Positions 54,164-62,324 of a DNA stretch of 64,000 nt are shown here, piece by piece (positions within the stretch are counted from its first letter, which is position 1; every line of letters begins with the position of its first letter). Under the pieces are notes generated by a model. It did not search any database. It worked only from the letters and a program-made list of their open reading frames with translations, and was not told the DNA's origin. The stretch lies in the NCBI GenBank assembly GCA_023150895.1, contig JAKLJY010000003.1, forward strand, positions 62,001 to 126,000, read 5' to 3'. Origin of the DNA: Myxococcota bacterium (GTDB lineage Bacteria > Myxococcota_A > Bradymonadia > UBA7976 > UBA1532). Both the position numbers and the translations under genes were made by a program.

Positions 54164-56511
54164 GATACCCCCGTCCGAGCGCGCTCCGGGCGCTCTTCTT
54201 GGCCCTCGGCTGTGTCCTCGTCGCGTCGACCGGTCTCGGGCCCGCGAAGGCCCTCGCGCAGCCGACGGCCCCGGTCTCGGGCGGCCTCGCCGTCGATCGA
54301 GTCGAGGTCCGCGGGAACCGGCGGTCCGAATCGGAAGCGATTCTTCAGCTCGTCGCGACGCGCGCCGGCACGAACCTCGATCGTGCGCGGCTGCAGTCCG
54401 ACGTCCGCGCCATCTTCCAGATGGGCTTCTACACGGACGTGCAGGTCGACCTCACCGAGGCCGAAGGCAAGTCGGTCCTGACGTTCATCGTGACGGAGAA
54501 GGCGTCGATCCGGTCCATCAAGTTCGAGGGCAACGACGAACTCGACGAGGACGACCTCAAAGCGGTCGTCGACCTCAAGGAGTTCGGCATCCTCGACCTC
54601 GCCAAAGTCACCCGGAACGCCGAGAAGCTCAAAGACCTCTACACCGAGAAGGGCTACTTCCTCGCGGAGGTCAACTACGAGGTCGTGGAACTCGGCGACA
54701 ACGAGGTCGACGTCCTCTTCCGCATCGTGGAAAAGCAGGAAGTCAAGGTCGCCCGCATTACGATCGTCGGCAACAAGGCGCTGACCGACACCGAAATCAA
54801 GGAGAACCTCGAGACCCAGGAGGGCGGTTTCCTCGAGTTCCTGACGAGCGCCGGCAGCTTCAAGGCCGAGGCGTTCGAGCGCGACTCGATGCGCGTCAAC
54901 CAGTTCTACATGGACAAAGGCTACATCACCGCCCGCGTCGGCCAACCGAAGATCGAGCTCAGCCCGGACAAGCGGGAGATGTACCTGACCATCCCCGTCG
55001 AAGAGGGCGAACGGTACAAGACGGGTGACCTCGACATCAGCGGCGACATGCTCCGCCCGAAAGACGAGTTGATGAAGCTCGTCCGGCTCGAAAAGGGCGA
55101 ATGGTTCAGCAGCACGTTGCTGCGCGAGACGATCAACGGCATCGGCGAGCTCTACAAGGACGAGGGCTACGCCTATGTGAATCCGACCCCCAATACCAAC
55201 GTCGATCCGGAGGCGAAGACGGTCAGCCTCATCCTCGAGATCGACAAGGGGAAGAAGGTGCGTTTCGGTCGGATCAACATCGTCGGCAACGCCCGAACGC
55301 GCGACAAAGTCATCCGCCGCGAGCTGCGCATCTATGAAGGCGAGTGGTACTCGTCGACGGGCATCAAGCGGTCGAAGCAGCTCATCCAGCGCCTCGGCTA
55401 CTTCGAGACGGTCGAGATCAACACCAATCGCGGCGCCACCGACGACACGATGGACGTCGTCGTCGAGGTCAAGGAGAAGCCGACCGGCACCTTCCAGGTC
55501 GGCGCCGGGTTCAGTTCGCTCGAGAGCTTCATCGCGCAAGCGCAGATCTCTCAGAACAACCTGTTCGGTCGCGGACAGACCCTGAGCCTGCAGGCCACGC
55601 TCTCGAAGCTGCGCACCATCGCGAGCCTGCAGTTCGCGGACGACTACTTCATGGACACGCGGGTCCGGTTTGCGACGGACATCTACCGCATCGAGAACAA
55701 CTACGAGGACTTCACCCGGAGTTCGATCGGCGGCAGCCTGACGTTCGGATATCCACTGACCGACGACTGGAGCGTCGCGGGCACCTATACGCTCGAGCAC
55801 GTCGAGGTCACGCGCGGCGGCTATGGCTCGCGGACGGTCCCGACGCTCGCCAACCTCGACGGCCAGGGCATCACGAGCAGCATCCGCGGCTCGCTCATCT
55901 ACGACACGCGCAACAACCGCCTCTTCCCGACCGAGGGCTTCTACGGCATCGCGAGCGTCGAAGAGGCCCACGAGCTCTTCCTCTCCGAGAACGAGTTCAC
56001 GCGATACACCGCGCGCCTGCGCTACTACATCGACCTCACGCTCGACATGGTGCTCAAGCTCAACACCGAGGTCGGTCAGATCGTCAGCCCCGAGCGCACG
56101 GGCGTGCCCATCTACGAACGGTACTTCGTCGGCGGCCCCCTCACCGTCCGTGGATTCCGGCGCCTCTCGCTCGGCCCGAAGCTGACCGTCTTCGACGCGC
56201 AGCGGCCGGACAGCGGCACCTTCAAGTACAACGTCGGCGGCACGCAGCAGCTCCTGATGAACGCCGAGTTCGAGTTCCCGATCTTCCAGAAGGTCGGTAT
56301 TCGCGGTGTCTTCTTCACGGACGGCGGCAACGCCTTCGATCGCGAGGACCCCATCGGCGACAAGCTCGAGTCGCTCCGGTTCTCCTGGGGTTTCGGCATC
56401 CGCTGGTTCTCCCCGATCGGCCCGTTGCGGTTCGAGTGGGGTTTCCCCTTCGAAGCGAATCCGGACGAAGAGTCCTCGGTCTTCGAGTTCTCCATCGGCA
56501 ACTTCTTCTGA
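54160..56511 (+). CDS. bamA: Outer membrane protein assembly factor BamA
   Basis: 783 residues with a GTG start overlapping the lolD stop. A signal peptide (ALRALFLALGCVLVASTGLG) precedes five POTRA domains (for example VDRVEVRGNRRSESEAILQLV; SIRSIKFEGNDELDEDDLK; VRFGRINIVGNARTRDKVIRRELR), then a 16-strand barrel with GAGFSSLESFIAQAQISQNN, GPLTVRGFRRLSLGPK (the conserved VRGF loop) and a terminal FEFSIGNFF. It inserts barrel proteins into the outer membrane. It is followed after 26 bases by skp, its usual neighbour. Confidence 0.97.
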   Translation: MRYPRPSALRALFLALGCVLVASTGLGPAKALAQPTAPVSGGLAVDRVEVRGNRRSESEAILQLVATRAGTNLDRARLQSDVRAIFQMGFYTDVQVDLTEAEGKSVLTFIVTEKASIRSIKFEGNDELDEDDLKAVVDLKEFGILDLAKVTRNAEKLKDLYTEKGYFLAEVNYEVVELGDNEVDVLFRIVEKQEVKVARITIVGNKALTDTEIKENLETQEGGFLEFLTSAGSFKAEAFERDSMRVNQFYMDKGYITARVGQPKIELSPDKREMYLTIPVEEGERYKTGDLDISGDMLRPKDELMKLVRLEKGEWFSSTLLRETINGIGELYKDEGYAYVNPTPNTNVDPEAKTVSLILEIDKGKKVRFGRINIVGNARTRDKVIRRELRIYEGEWYSSTGIKRSKQLIQRLGYFETVEINTNRGATDDTMDVVVEVKEKPTGTFQVGAGFSSLESFIAQAQISQNNLFGRGQTLSLQATLSKLRTIASLQFADDYFMDTRVRFATDIYRIENNYEDFTRSSIGGSLTFGYPLTDDWSVAGTYTLEHVEVTRGGYGSRTVPTLANLDGQGITSSIRGSLIYDTRNNRLFPTEGFYGIASVEEAHELFLSENEFTRYTARLRYYIDLTLDMVLKLNTEVGQIVSPERTGVPIYERYFVGGPLTVRGFRRLSLGPKLTVFDAQRPDSGTFKYNVGGTQQLLMNAEFEFPIFQKVGIRGVFFTDGGNAFDREDPIGDKLESLRFSWGFGIRWFSPIGPLRFEWGFPFEANPDEESSVFEFSIGNFF

Positions 56512-56537
56512 GCTTCACGCGTCCACGGAGTCTCGCC

Positions 56538-57071
56538 ATGTCCCCGTTTGCCCGTTTCGTCAAACCGCTCCTGATTTCTCTTTCGATGCTGCTCGTCGCT
56601 CACGGCGTCGCGCAGGCCGAGGTCAAGCTCGCGTTCGTCGACATGCAGCGTGCGCTGCTCGAGGTCGACGAGGGCAAGAAGGCCAAGAGCACGCTCGAGA
56701 AGATGAAGAGCGACAAGCAGCGTCAACTCGACGGCGAGCAGGAGGCCCTCAAGAAGGCGAAGGCCGACTTCGACACGCAAAAAGCGATGATGAAGGAAGA
56801 CATTCGCCGCCAACGCGAAGAAGAGCTCGCCGAGAAGCTCGGGCGCCTGCAGATGCTCTATGCGACGCTCCAGAAAGAGCTCGCGGGCAAGGAGGCCGAG
56901 CTGACGAAGGACATCTTCAAGCGCATGGCCAAGATCCTCGAGAAGATGGGCCGCGAGCAGAAGTGGACCATGATCTTCGAGAAGACCGAGTCCTCGGTCC
57001 TCTGGGCCGAGCAGTCCCTCGACCTCACCAACGAGCTCATCCGCCGCTACAACGCCGGCGAGGGCAAGTAA
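56538..57071 (+). CDS. skp: Skp/OmpH periplasmic chaperone
   Basis: 177 residues with a signal peptide (hydrophobic 8-24, cleavage after AQA). The mature protein begins EVKLAFVDMQRALLEVDEG, the OmpH family opening, and continues as a long charged coiled coil (KKAKSTLEKMKSDKQRQLD; EELAEKLGRLQMLYATLQKELAGKEAELTKDI). Skp trimers shield unfolded barrels on the way to BamA. It is between bamA and lpxD, the usual order. Confidence 0.93.
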   Translation: MSPFARFVKPLLISLSMLLVAHGVAQAEVKLAFVDMQRALLEVDEGKKAKSTLEKMKSDKQRQLDGEQEALKKAKADFDTQKAMMKEDIRRQREEELAEKLGRLQMLYATLQKELAGKEAELTKDIFKRMAKILEKMGREQKWTMIFEKTESSVLWAEQSLDLTNELIRRYNAGEGK

Positions 57072-57085
57072 GGACGCAAAGCGTC

Positions 57086-58066
57086 GTGCGGCTCGGCGAC
57101 CTGGCAGAGGCACTGACCGCCCGAGTGGAGGGTGATCCGGACGTCGAGGTCGACCGCGTTTGTGCACCGGAGACGGCCACGGCGGGCGCGCTCGCGATCG
57201 GCATCGAGCGGCGGTACCGGGCCGTCGTCCGGGAGACGCGGGCGAGTGCGGTCCTGCTCGATGCAACGGCGCCGCTCGTCACCCCCGACGGTTGCGTCCG
57301 CCTGCTCGCGACCCGTCCCCGAGAGGCGTTCGCGCGGGCGCTGAGGCTCTTGAACGCCCCGGCCCTGCCCGGCCTGCCCGCACCGGGTGTCGATGCCCGG
57401 GCGGCGGTCGACCCGACGGCGTGTGTCGGCCCGGGCGCTCGCATCGGGCCCTTTGCCGTCGTGGGCGCCCGAGCCTCTCTCGGAGACGACGTCGTCGTCG
57501 GGGCCGGCGCGTACATCGGCGCGGATGCGGTCATCGGCGCCCGCACGGTTCTCGCCCCGCGCGCCGTCGTGCTCGACGGGTGCCTGATCGGGGCGGACTG
57601 TCTGCTCGGTCCAGGCGCCACCGTCGGCGCAGTGGGGTTCGGTCTCGACGCCGCCGGTCGGCTACCCCACCACGGCATCGTGGTCATCGAAGACGACGTG
57701 ACCCTCGGGGCGAACACCTGCGTCGACCGGGCGACGCTCGGGGAGACGCGCATCGGACGCGGCTGCCACCTCGACAATCTCGTGCAGGTCGGCCACAACG
57801 TGCGACTCGGCAACGAAGTCGTACTCTGTGGCCAGGTGGGCATCGCAGGGGGCGCGCAGCTCGAAGACGGTGTCGTCGTCGGCGGACAGGCGGGCATCGC
57901 CGGGCACGTGACCGTCGGTGCGCGCGCCCGGATCGCGGCGCAGAGCGGCGTGACCCGCAGCCTGCCCGCGGGCGGGGTCTACAGCGGGCACCCGGCCGAG
58001 CCGAACGCGGCCCGCCTCCGGCGCGTCGCCCGCTTGCGGCGCCTCGCCGACGGCGAACGCCCATGA
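57086..58066 (+). CDS. lpxD: UDP-3-O-(3-hydroxyacyl)glucosamine N-acyltransferase
   Basis: 326 residues from GTG at 57086. A uridine-binding N-terminal domain (to about 100) is followed by left-handed beta-helix hexapeptide repeats (VDPTACVGPGARIGPFAVVGA ...). The catalytic His is in VQVGHNVRLG (His237) and the nearby CVDRATLGETRIGRGCHLDN segment is family-typical. It adds the second acyl chain in lipid A synthesis. Its stop overlaps the lpxA ATG (ATGA). fabZ, often between these two genes, is absent here. Confidence 0.96.
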   Translation: MRLGDLAEALTARVEGDPDVEVDRVCAPETATAGALAIGIERRYRAVVRETRASAVLLDATAPLVTPDGCVRLLATRPREAFARALRLLNAPALPGLPAPGVDARAAVDPTACVGPGARIGPFAVVGARASLGDDVVVGAGAYIGADAVIGARTVLAPRAVVLDGCLIGADCLLGPGATVGAVGFGLDAAGRLPHHGIVVIEDDVTLGANTCVDRATLGETRIGRGCHLDNLVQVGHNVRLGNEVVLCGQVGIAGGAQLEDGVVVGGQAGIAGHVTVGARARIAAQSGVTRSLPAGGVYSGHPAEPNAARLRRVARLRRLADGERP

Positions 58067-58908
58067 CGCCCCACGTCCACCCCTCGGCCCGGCTCCATCC
58101 GGGCGTCGTCCTCGGCCCCGGCGCCGTCGTCGGTCCCGAAGCCGAGCTCCACGCCGAGTGTGTGCTCGGCCCGTACGCCGTCGTCGGTCCCCGCACGACG
58201 CTCGGCCCCCGGTGCCGGCTCCACGCCTTTGCGGTCGTCGGCGGCGATGCCCAGGACCGCCGGACGCCCCCCGACGCCCCTACCCGCCTCGTCTGTGGGG
58301 CCGAAAACGTGTTTCGGGAGCACGTCACCGTCTCGCGCGGCAGCCTCCACGGCGGCGGCCTGACCCGCCTCGGCGCGGGCAATCTCCTGATGGCGGGCGT
58401 CCACGTCGGGCACGACTGCCACCTCGGCGACGGCATCACGCTGGCCAACAACGTGAGCCTGGCTGGCCACGTCCATGTGGGCGACCGCGTGGGGATTGGC
58501 GGGCACGCCGCCGTCCACCAGTTCGTCCGCCTCGGGACGCTGAGCTTCATCGCCGCCAACGCCATGGTCTCGCAGGACGTCCCGCCGGGCTGCCTGGCGG
58601 CCGGCGACCGGGCGCGTCTCTACGGTCTCAACGTGACGGGCCTTCGCCGCGCCGGCGTGCCCGCGGAGGTCCGCCGCGCCTGGCACTCGGCGTTTCGCTG
58701 GCTCTGCGCGTCGCCCGGGGGCGGCGGCGAGGACGGCGACATGGCCGGTCACGAGCGCGAGCTGCGCCTCCACCCGCAGATTTCCGACTTCATCGACTTC
58801 ATTCGCGCGAGCACCCGGGGCATCTGCCGGGCCGCCGGGCGATCGGCCGACGACCGAGTGGACGCCCCTTTCGAAGGGGAAGCCGACGCCTGTCTCACGG
58901 ATCCGTGA
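58063..58908 (+). CDS. lpxA: UDP-N-acetylglucosamine acyltransferase
   Basis: 281 residues. Hexapeptide repeats run from residue 4; GGDAQDRR and NVFREHVTVSRGS are typical, and the catalytic His is in HVGHDCHLG (His117), with NNVSLAGHVHVGD and GGHAAVHQFVRLG following. A C-terminal helical domain completes it. It performs the first committed step of lipid A synthesis. Translationally coupled to lpxD. A 14-base palindrome ends within its stop codon region. Confidence 0.97.
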   Translation: MTPHVHPSARLHPGVVLGPGAVVGPEAELHAECVLGPYAVVGPRTTLGPRCRLHAFAVVGGDAQDRRTPPDAPTRLVCGAENVFREHVTVSRGSLHGGGLTRLGAGNLLMAGVHVGHDCHLGDGITLANNVSLAGHVHVGDRVGIGGHAAVHQFVRLGTLSFIAANAMVSQDVPPGCLAAGDRARLYGLNVTGLRRAGVPAEVRRAWHSAFRWLCASPGGGGEDGDMAGHERELRLHPQISDFIDFIRASTRGICRAAGRSADDRVDAPFEGEADACLTDP

Positions 58909-58943
58909 CAGCCCGTTGACAGCCTGCAAAGCCGACGTCTAAC
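58895..58943 (+). promoter_or_regulatory. Palindrome and promoter before the SCP2 gene
   Basis: TCACGGATCCGTGA at 58895-58908 is a perfect 14-base palindrome ending at the lpxA stop. Eight bases later, TTGACA (58916-58921), 16 bases, then TCTAAC (58938-58943) form a plausible promoter 50 bases before the SCP2 start. The palindrome lacks a T-run, so an operator is preferred over a terminator. Confidence 0.5.
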
Positions 58944-58993
58944 CTGCCGCGCACTTCTGCAACGACAGCACTTCACAAGGGAGATCCGCTGCC

Positions 58994-59320
58994 ATGACGC
59001 CCAAGGAAATCTTCGAGGACCAGATCGCCACCCGCCTCCAGAACCCGGCCCAGCAGGCCAAGGCGAAGGAGATCGACGCGGTCTATCAGTTCAACGTCAA
59101 CGGCGACGACGGCGGTCAGTGGGTGGTCGACCTCAAGGAGTGCAAGGTCAGCGCCGGCACGGCGGCCGCCGCCGACTGTACCATCACGGTCGGCTCGGCC
59201 GACTTCGTGAACCTCGTGCAGGGCAAGGTCCCCGGCCCGCAGCTCTTCATGATGGGCAAGCTCCAGGTGTCGGGCAACATGGGCCTCGCCATGAAGCTCG
59301 GCTCCGTCCTCGGCGGCTGA
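58994..59320 (+). CDS. SCP2 sterol-carrier domain protein
   Basis: 108 residues, single domain: MTPKEIFEDQIATRLQNP, GGQWVVDLKECKVSAG, ADCTITVGSADFVNLVQGK and a C-terminal MGKLQVSGNMGLAMKLGSVL hydrophobic groove segment. SCP2 folds bind fatty acyl-CoA, sterols or phospholipids in the cytosol. It starts 28 bases before a CoA-transferase gene, which suggests shared lipid metabolism. Confidence 0.9.
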   Translation: MTPKEIFEDQIATRLQNPAQQAKAKEIDAVYQFNVNGDDGGQWVVDLKECKVSAGTAAAADCTITVGSADFVNLVQGKVPGPQLFMMGKLQVSGNMGLAMKLGSVLGG

Positions 59321-59348
59321 GCCGACCGCCGTCCGGGGTCCGACGCCC

Positions 59349-60545
59349 ATGTCCCGCCCCCTCGACGGCCTACGTGTCCTCGATCTGACGCGGCTCCTCC
59401 CCGGGCCCTTCGCGTCCTTGCTCCTCGCCGATCTCGGCGCCACGGTGCTCAAGGTCGAGGACACCCAAGGGGGCGACTACGCGCGGTACTTTCCGCCGCT
59501 CGGCGGCCGCATGTCCGCGGTCTTCGCCGCGCTGAACCGGGACAAGACCGGCATCGCGCTCGACCTCAAACAGGCCGCGGGGCGTGAGGTCCTGCTGCGC
59601 CTCGTCGACCGCGCCGATGTCCTGCTCGAGAGCTTTCGGCCGGGCGTGATGGACCGCCTCGGGCTCGGCGCCGATGCACTCGCCGCGCGCAACCCGCGGC
59701 TCGTGTACTGCTCCATCAGCGGCTACGGGCAGGACTCGCCCCTCGCCCACCGCGCCGGCCACGACTTCAACTACCTGGCCCTCGCCGGGCTCGCCGGGGT
59801 GACGGGCGTCGACGGTCGCGTCGTGCTGCCGGGGATTCAGGTCGCGGACATCGCGGGGGGCGCGCTCTACCCCGTCATCGGCGTCCTGGCGGCGCTCAAC
59901 GAGCGGACACGCACGGGTCTCGGCCGTCGGGTCGACGCCGCCATGACCGACGGCGTCGCCGGGCTCGGCATCATGCTGCAGGCCAAGGCGTTTGCCGGCG
60001 CGGGCATCGACGACCCGGGGGCCGATGAGCTCGCCGGTGCGTTGCTGTGTTACCGCCCGTGGCGCTGCGCCGACGGTCGCACGCTCGCCGTCGCCGCCCT
60101 CGAACCGAAGTTCTGGGCGGCCTTCTGCGCGGCGGTGGGGCGACCCGAACTCGCGTCCGACGGCTACGCGACGGGCGCGCGCAAAGTCGCGGTCGAGGCC
60201 GAGCTCGAGCGCCTGTTCGCCAGCCGCACACGCGACGAATGGACGGCGTTTCTCGCCGCGCACGACTGCTGCGTCGAGCCCGTGCTCAGTCTCGAAGGGG
60301 CGCGCGAGAGCCCACACGCGCGGGCGCGCGGGCTCTTCGGCACGCACGCACACCCGGGCGAAGGCGCGACGTTCTTGCACGTCTTCCCCAACCCGGCGCT
60401 GCTGCCCGGGGCCGAGCCCCCCGTCGACGTGAGGCCCGCGCCCCGGTTGGGTGAACACACCCGCACGGTGCTGGCCGAAGCCGGCTACACCGCCGACGAA
60501 ATCACTTCGCTGCTGGCGACCGGCGCCGCCGTCGCCGCCGAGTGA
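59349..60545 (+). CDS. CaiB/BaiF family CoA-transferase, alpha-methylacyl-CoA racemase-like
   Basis: 398 residues. PLDGLRVLDLTRLLPGPFASLLLADLGATVLKVE is the family opening. The racemase-type GHDFNYLALAG (His138, Asp139) and QVADIAGGALYPVIGVLAAL (Asp167) match the catalytic His/Asp of alpha-methylacyl-CoA racemase rather than the aspartyl-CoA transferases. It would epimerise 2-methylacyl-CoA esters, for example branched-chain or sterol side-chain acids. The SCP2 gene directly upstream fits lipid handling. Substrate is inferred. Confidence 0.85.
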   Translation: MSRPLDGLRVLDLTRLLPGPFASLLLADLGATVLKVEDTQGGDYARYFPPLGGRMSAVFAALNRDKTGIALDLKQAAGREVLLRLVDRADVLLESFRPGVMDRLGLGADALAARNPRLVYCSISGYGQDSPLAHRAGHDFNYLALAGLAGVTGVDGRVVLPGIQVADIAGGALYPVIGVLAALNERTRTGLGRRVDAAMTDGVAGLGIMLQAKAFAGAGIDDPGADELAGALLCYRPWRCADGRTLAVAALEPKFWAAFCAAVGRPELASDGYATGARKVAVEAELERLFASRTRDEWTAFLAAHDCCVEPVLSLEGARESPHARARGLFGTHAHPGEGATFLHVFPNPALLPGAEPPVDVRPAPRLGEHTRTVLAEAGYTADEITSLLATGAAVAAE

Positions 60546-60557
60546 GCGGCGGGTTGC

Positions 60558-61142
60558 TCAGAAGAAACCGCCGGCCATGAAGACGAGCTCGTGGAAGCGG
60601 GCGTCCTCGTTCGACTTCGAGCTGGCCGTCAGCTGGCGCTCGTAGCGGATGTCCAGGTTCAGCTTGACCAGCTTGATGTCCAGCGTGGTGCCGATGAAGA
60701 TCGGCAGGTAGAGGGGCATGGACTCTCGGTCGTCGGCGAGGTCGACGCCGGCAACCTTGTCTTCACCGTCCAGGGTCGTCCCGATCGGGAACCGCGGCTC
60801 GAGGCCGCCGCCGAAGTCCAGGCTGAGGAACATGGGAATGACGGGGAAGCTGCCTCGGGCGAGGATCGGAATGGCGATGTTGCTCTGTACGCCTTCGATC
60901 CCGCCTTTGTCCTTCGTCGTCTGCCGGTTGTAGAGCAGGTCGACCTCGAGCCCGAGGATGGCCAGATCGAGCATCACGGCCAGGCCGGCGTCGATCACCG
61001 AGGCGCTGTCCACGCCATCGTCCGGATCGGGCATGCCGATGCCGTAGCCGGCGCGCACGCCGTAGTTCAGGCCCAGGGCCGCGGCCGGGCTCGCCGCCGC
61101 CACCACCATCGCACCCGCCAGGAAAGCCGCGCTCTTCTTCAT
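60558..61142 (-). CDS. Outer membrane beta-barrel protein
   Basis: 194 residues. Signal peptide MKKSAAFLAGAMVVAAASPAAA, then strands such as LNYGVRAGYGIGMP, VMLDLAILGLEVDLLYNRQ, IAIPILARGSFPVIPMFLSLDFGGGLEPRF and LDIKLVKLNLDIRYERQLT, ending VFMAGGFF with a terminal Phe. It looks like a porin-like or OprB-type small barrel; no substrate is evident. It is downstream of the tRNA-Val terminator on the same strand and probably has its own promoter. Confidence 0.78.
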   Translation of the reverse strand: MKKSAAFLAGAMVVAAASPAAALGLNYGVRAGYGIGMPDPDDGVDSASVIDAGLAVMLDLAILGLEVDLLYNRQTTKDKGGIEGVQSNIAIPILARGSFPVIPMFLSLDFGGGLEPRFPIGTTLDGEDKVAGVDLADDRESMPLYLPIFIGTTLDIKLVKLNLDIRYERQLTASSKSNEDARFHELVFMAGGFF

Positions 61143-61259
61143 GGAGCTTCTCCTCGTTCGTTCTGGAAATTCGGCCGACTCGGTTGAATCGCGGGGGGTA
61201 ACAAACCCCAAAGGCCGACGCGAGACAACGGGGAAAACTTCATCCCCGTGCGCCGGCGC

Positions 61260-61290
61260 AAAAAAAAACCCCAGCCGCTCGGCTGGGGTT
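61260..61290 (-). terminator. Rho-independent terminator of tRNA-Val
   Basis: On the minus strand the stem CCCCAGCC-GAGC-GGCTGGGG (61269-61288) is followed by nine T (complement of A 61260-61268). A strong terminator just after the tRNA 3' end. Confidence 0.95.
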
Positions 61291-61293
61291 CGG

Positions 61294-61365
61294 TGGGCGA
61301 TACAAGATTTGAACTTGTGACTTCTTCCGTGTGAAGGAAGCACTCTACCGCTGAGTTAATCGCCC
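61294..61365 (-). tRNA. tRNA-Val (anticodon CAC)
   Basis: 72 bases on the minus strand. Acceptor GGGCGAT pairs perfectly with ATCGCCC; D-stem ACTC/GAGT; anticodon stem CTTCC/GGAAG with loop TTCACAC giving anticodon CAC; T-stem ACAAG/CTTGT with TTCAAAT loop. Discriminator A is followed by CCG, so the CCA end is not encoded. It reads GUG codons. A promoter and terminator flank it, so it is a single-gene transcript. Confidence 0.95.
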
Positions 61366-61384
61366 GCGGTCGAAAGTGTCCGGC

Positions 61385-61413
61385 CTTTTATCACCGGCAT
61401 GGTTTCGAGGCAA
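61385..61413 (-). promoter_or_regulatory. tRNA-Val promoter
   Basis: On the minus strand, TTGCCT (61408-61413), a 17-base spacer and TAAAAG (61385-61390), about 20 bases before the tRNA. Position and spacing fit a housekeeping promoter. Confidence 0.6.
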
Positions 61414-61439
61414 GCCGAAAATGTGATACCACCCCCGCG

Positions 61440-62324
61440 ATGCACTACATCCGCGCGCTCCGTCCGCACCAGTGGGTCAAGAACGCCTTCGTTTTCGCGG
61501 CGCTCGTTTTCTCCAGGCACCTGACGCACACCGACTACGGCCTGCGAACGCTGGCCATCTTCGGCGCATTCTGTGTCGTGGCGAGTGCCATCTACCTGAT
61601 CAACGACGTTGCGGACTACGAACGGGACCGCATTCACCCGAAGAAGAGCCTGCGACCGATTGCAAGTGGCGCCCTCTCCCGGACGCATGCCGTCGTTCTC
61701 GCGCTCCTCCTGGCGCCCGTCGGCCTCGCCATCGGGTTCCACCTGAACGCGCCGACGGGGGCCGTGCTGGCCACGTACGCGGTGATGAACCTCGCGTATT
61801 CGGTGTGGCTCAAGCACTTCGTGTTGCTCGACGTCTTCATGATTGCGCTCGGCTTTCTGTTCCGGGTCACGGCCGGCGCGTTCGCCATCGAGGTGGACAT
61901 CTCGGTGTGGCTGCTCATCTGCACGTTCTTCATCTCGCTCTTCCTGGCGTTCTGCAAACGACGCCACGAGCTCGAGAGCCTGGGTGAAGACGCCATCAGC
62001 CACCGGGGCAACCTCGCCCACTACTCGCTGCAGTTCATCGACAAGATGGTCGCTGCGCTCGCTTCGATGACGGTGATGAGCTACGCGCTCTACACCATCG
62101 ACCCGCGGACGGTGGAGAAGGTGGGCACGAACGGGCTGGTGTTGACCGTGCCGCTCGTTCTCTTCGGCACGTTCCGCTACCTCTACCTGGTCCACCTGCA
62201 CCAGAAGGGCGGCTCACCGACGGAGGTCGTGCTGACCGACCGTGGCATGCAGGTCATCATCGCCCTGTACCTGGCGGTGGCCATCGGCCTGATCTACTTC
62301 AACGTGCATCTGCACCTGGCGTAG
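61440..62324 (+). CDS. UbiA-family prenyl-phosphate phosphoribosyltransferase-like protein
   Basis: 294 residues, about nine transmembrane helices. Signatures are ALRPHQWVKNAFVFAALVF, INDVADYERDRIHPKKSLRPIASGAL (the two-Asp motif), YSVWLKHFVLLDVFMIALGFLFRVTAGA and CKRRHELESLGEDAISHRGNL. These match the subgroup related to decaprenyl-phosphate phosphoribosyltransferase (the first step towards decaprenylphosphoryl arabinose) more than ubiquinone-type UbiA. No DprE1/DprE2 or glycosyltransferases are nearby. The 3' end overlaps the convergent lipoprotein gene by 26 bases. Confidence 0.85.
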   Translation: MHYIRALRPHQWVKNAFVFAALVFSRHLTHTDYGLRTLAIFGAFCVVASAIYLINDVADYERDRIHPKKSLRPIASGALSRTHAVVLALLLAPVGLAIGFHLNAPTGAVLATYAVMNLAYSVWLKHFVLLDVFMIALGFLFRVTAGAFAIEVDISVWLLICTFFISLFLAFCKRRHELESLGEDAISHRGNLAHYSLQFIDKMVAALASMTVMSYALYTIDPRTVEKVGTNGLVLTVPLVLFGTFRYLYLVHLHQKGGSPTEVVLTDRGMQVIIALYLAVAIGLIYFNVHLHLA

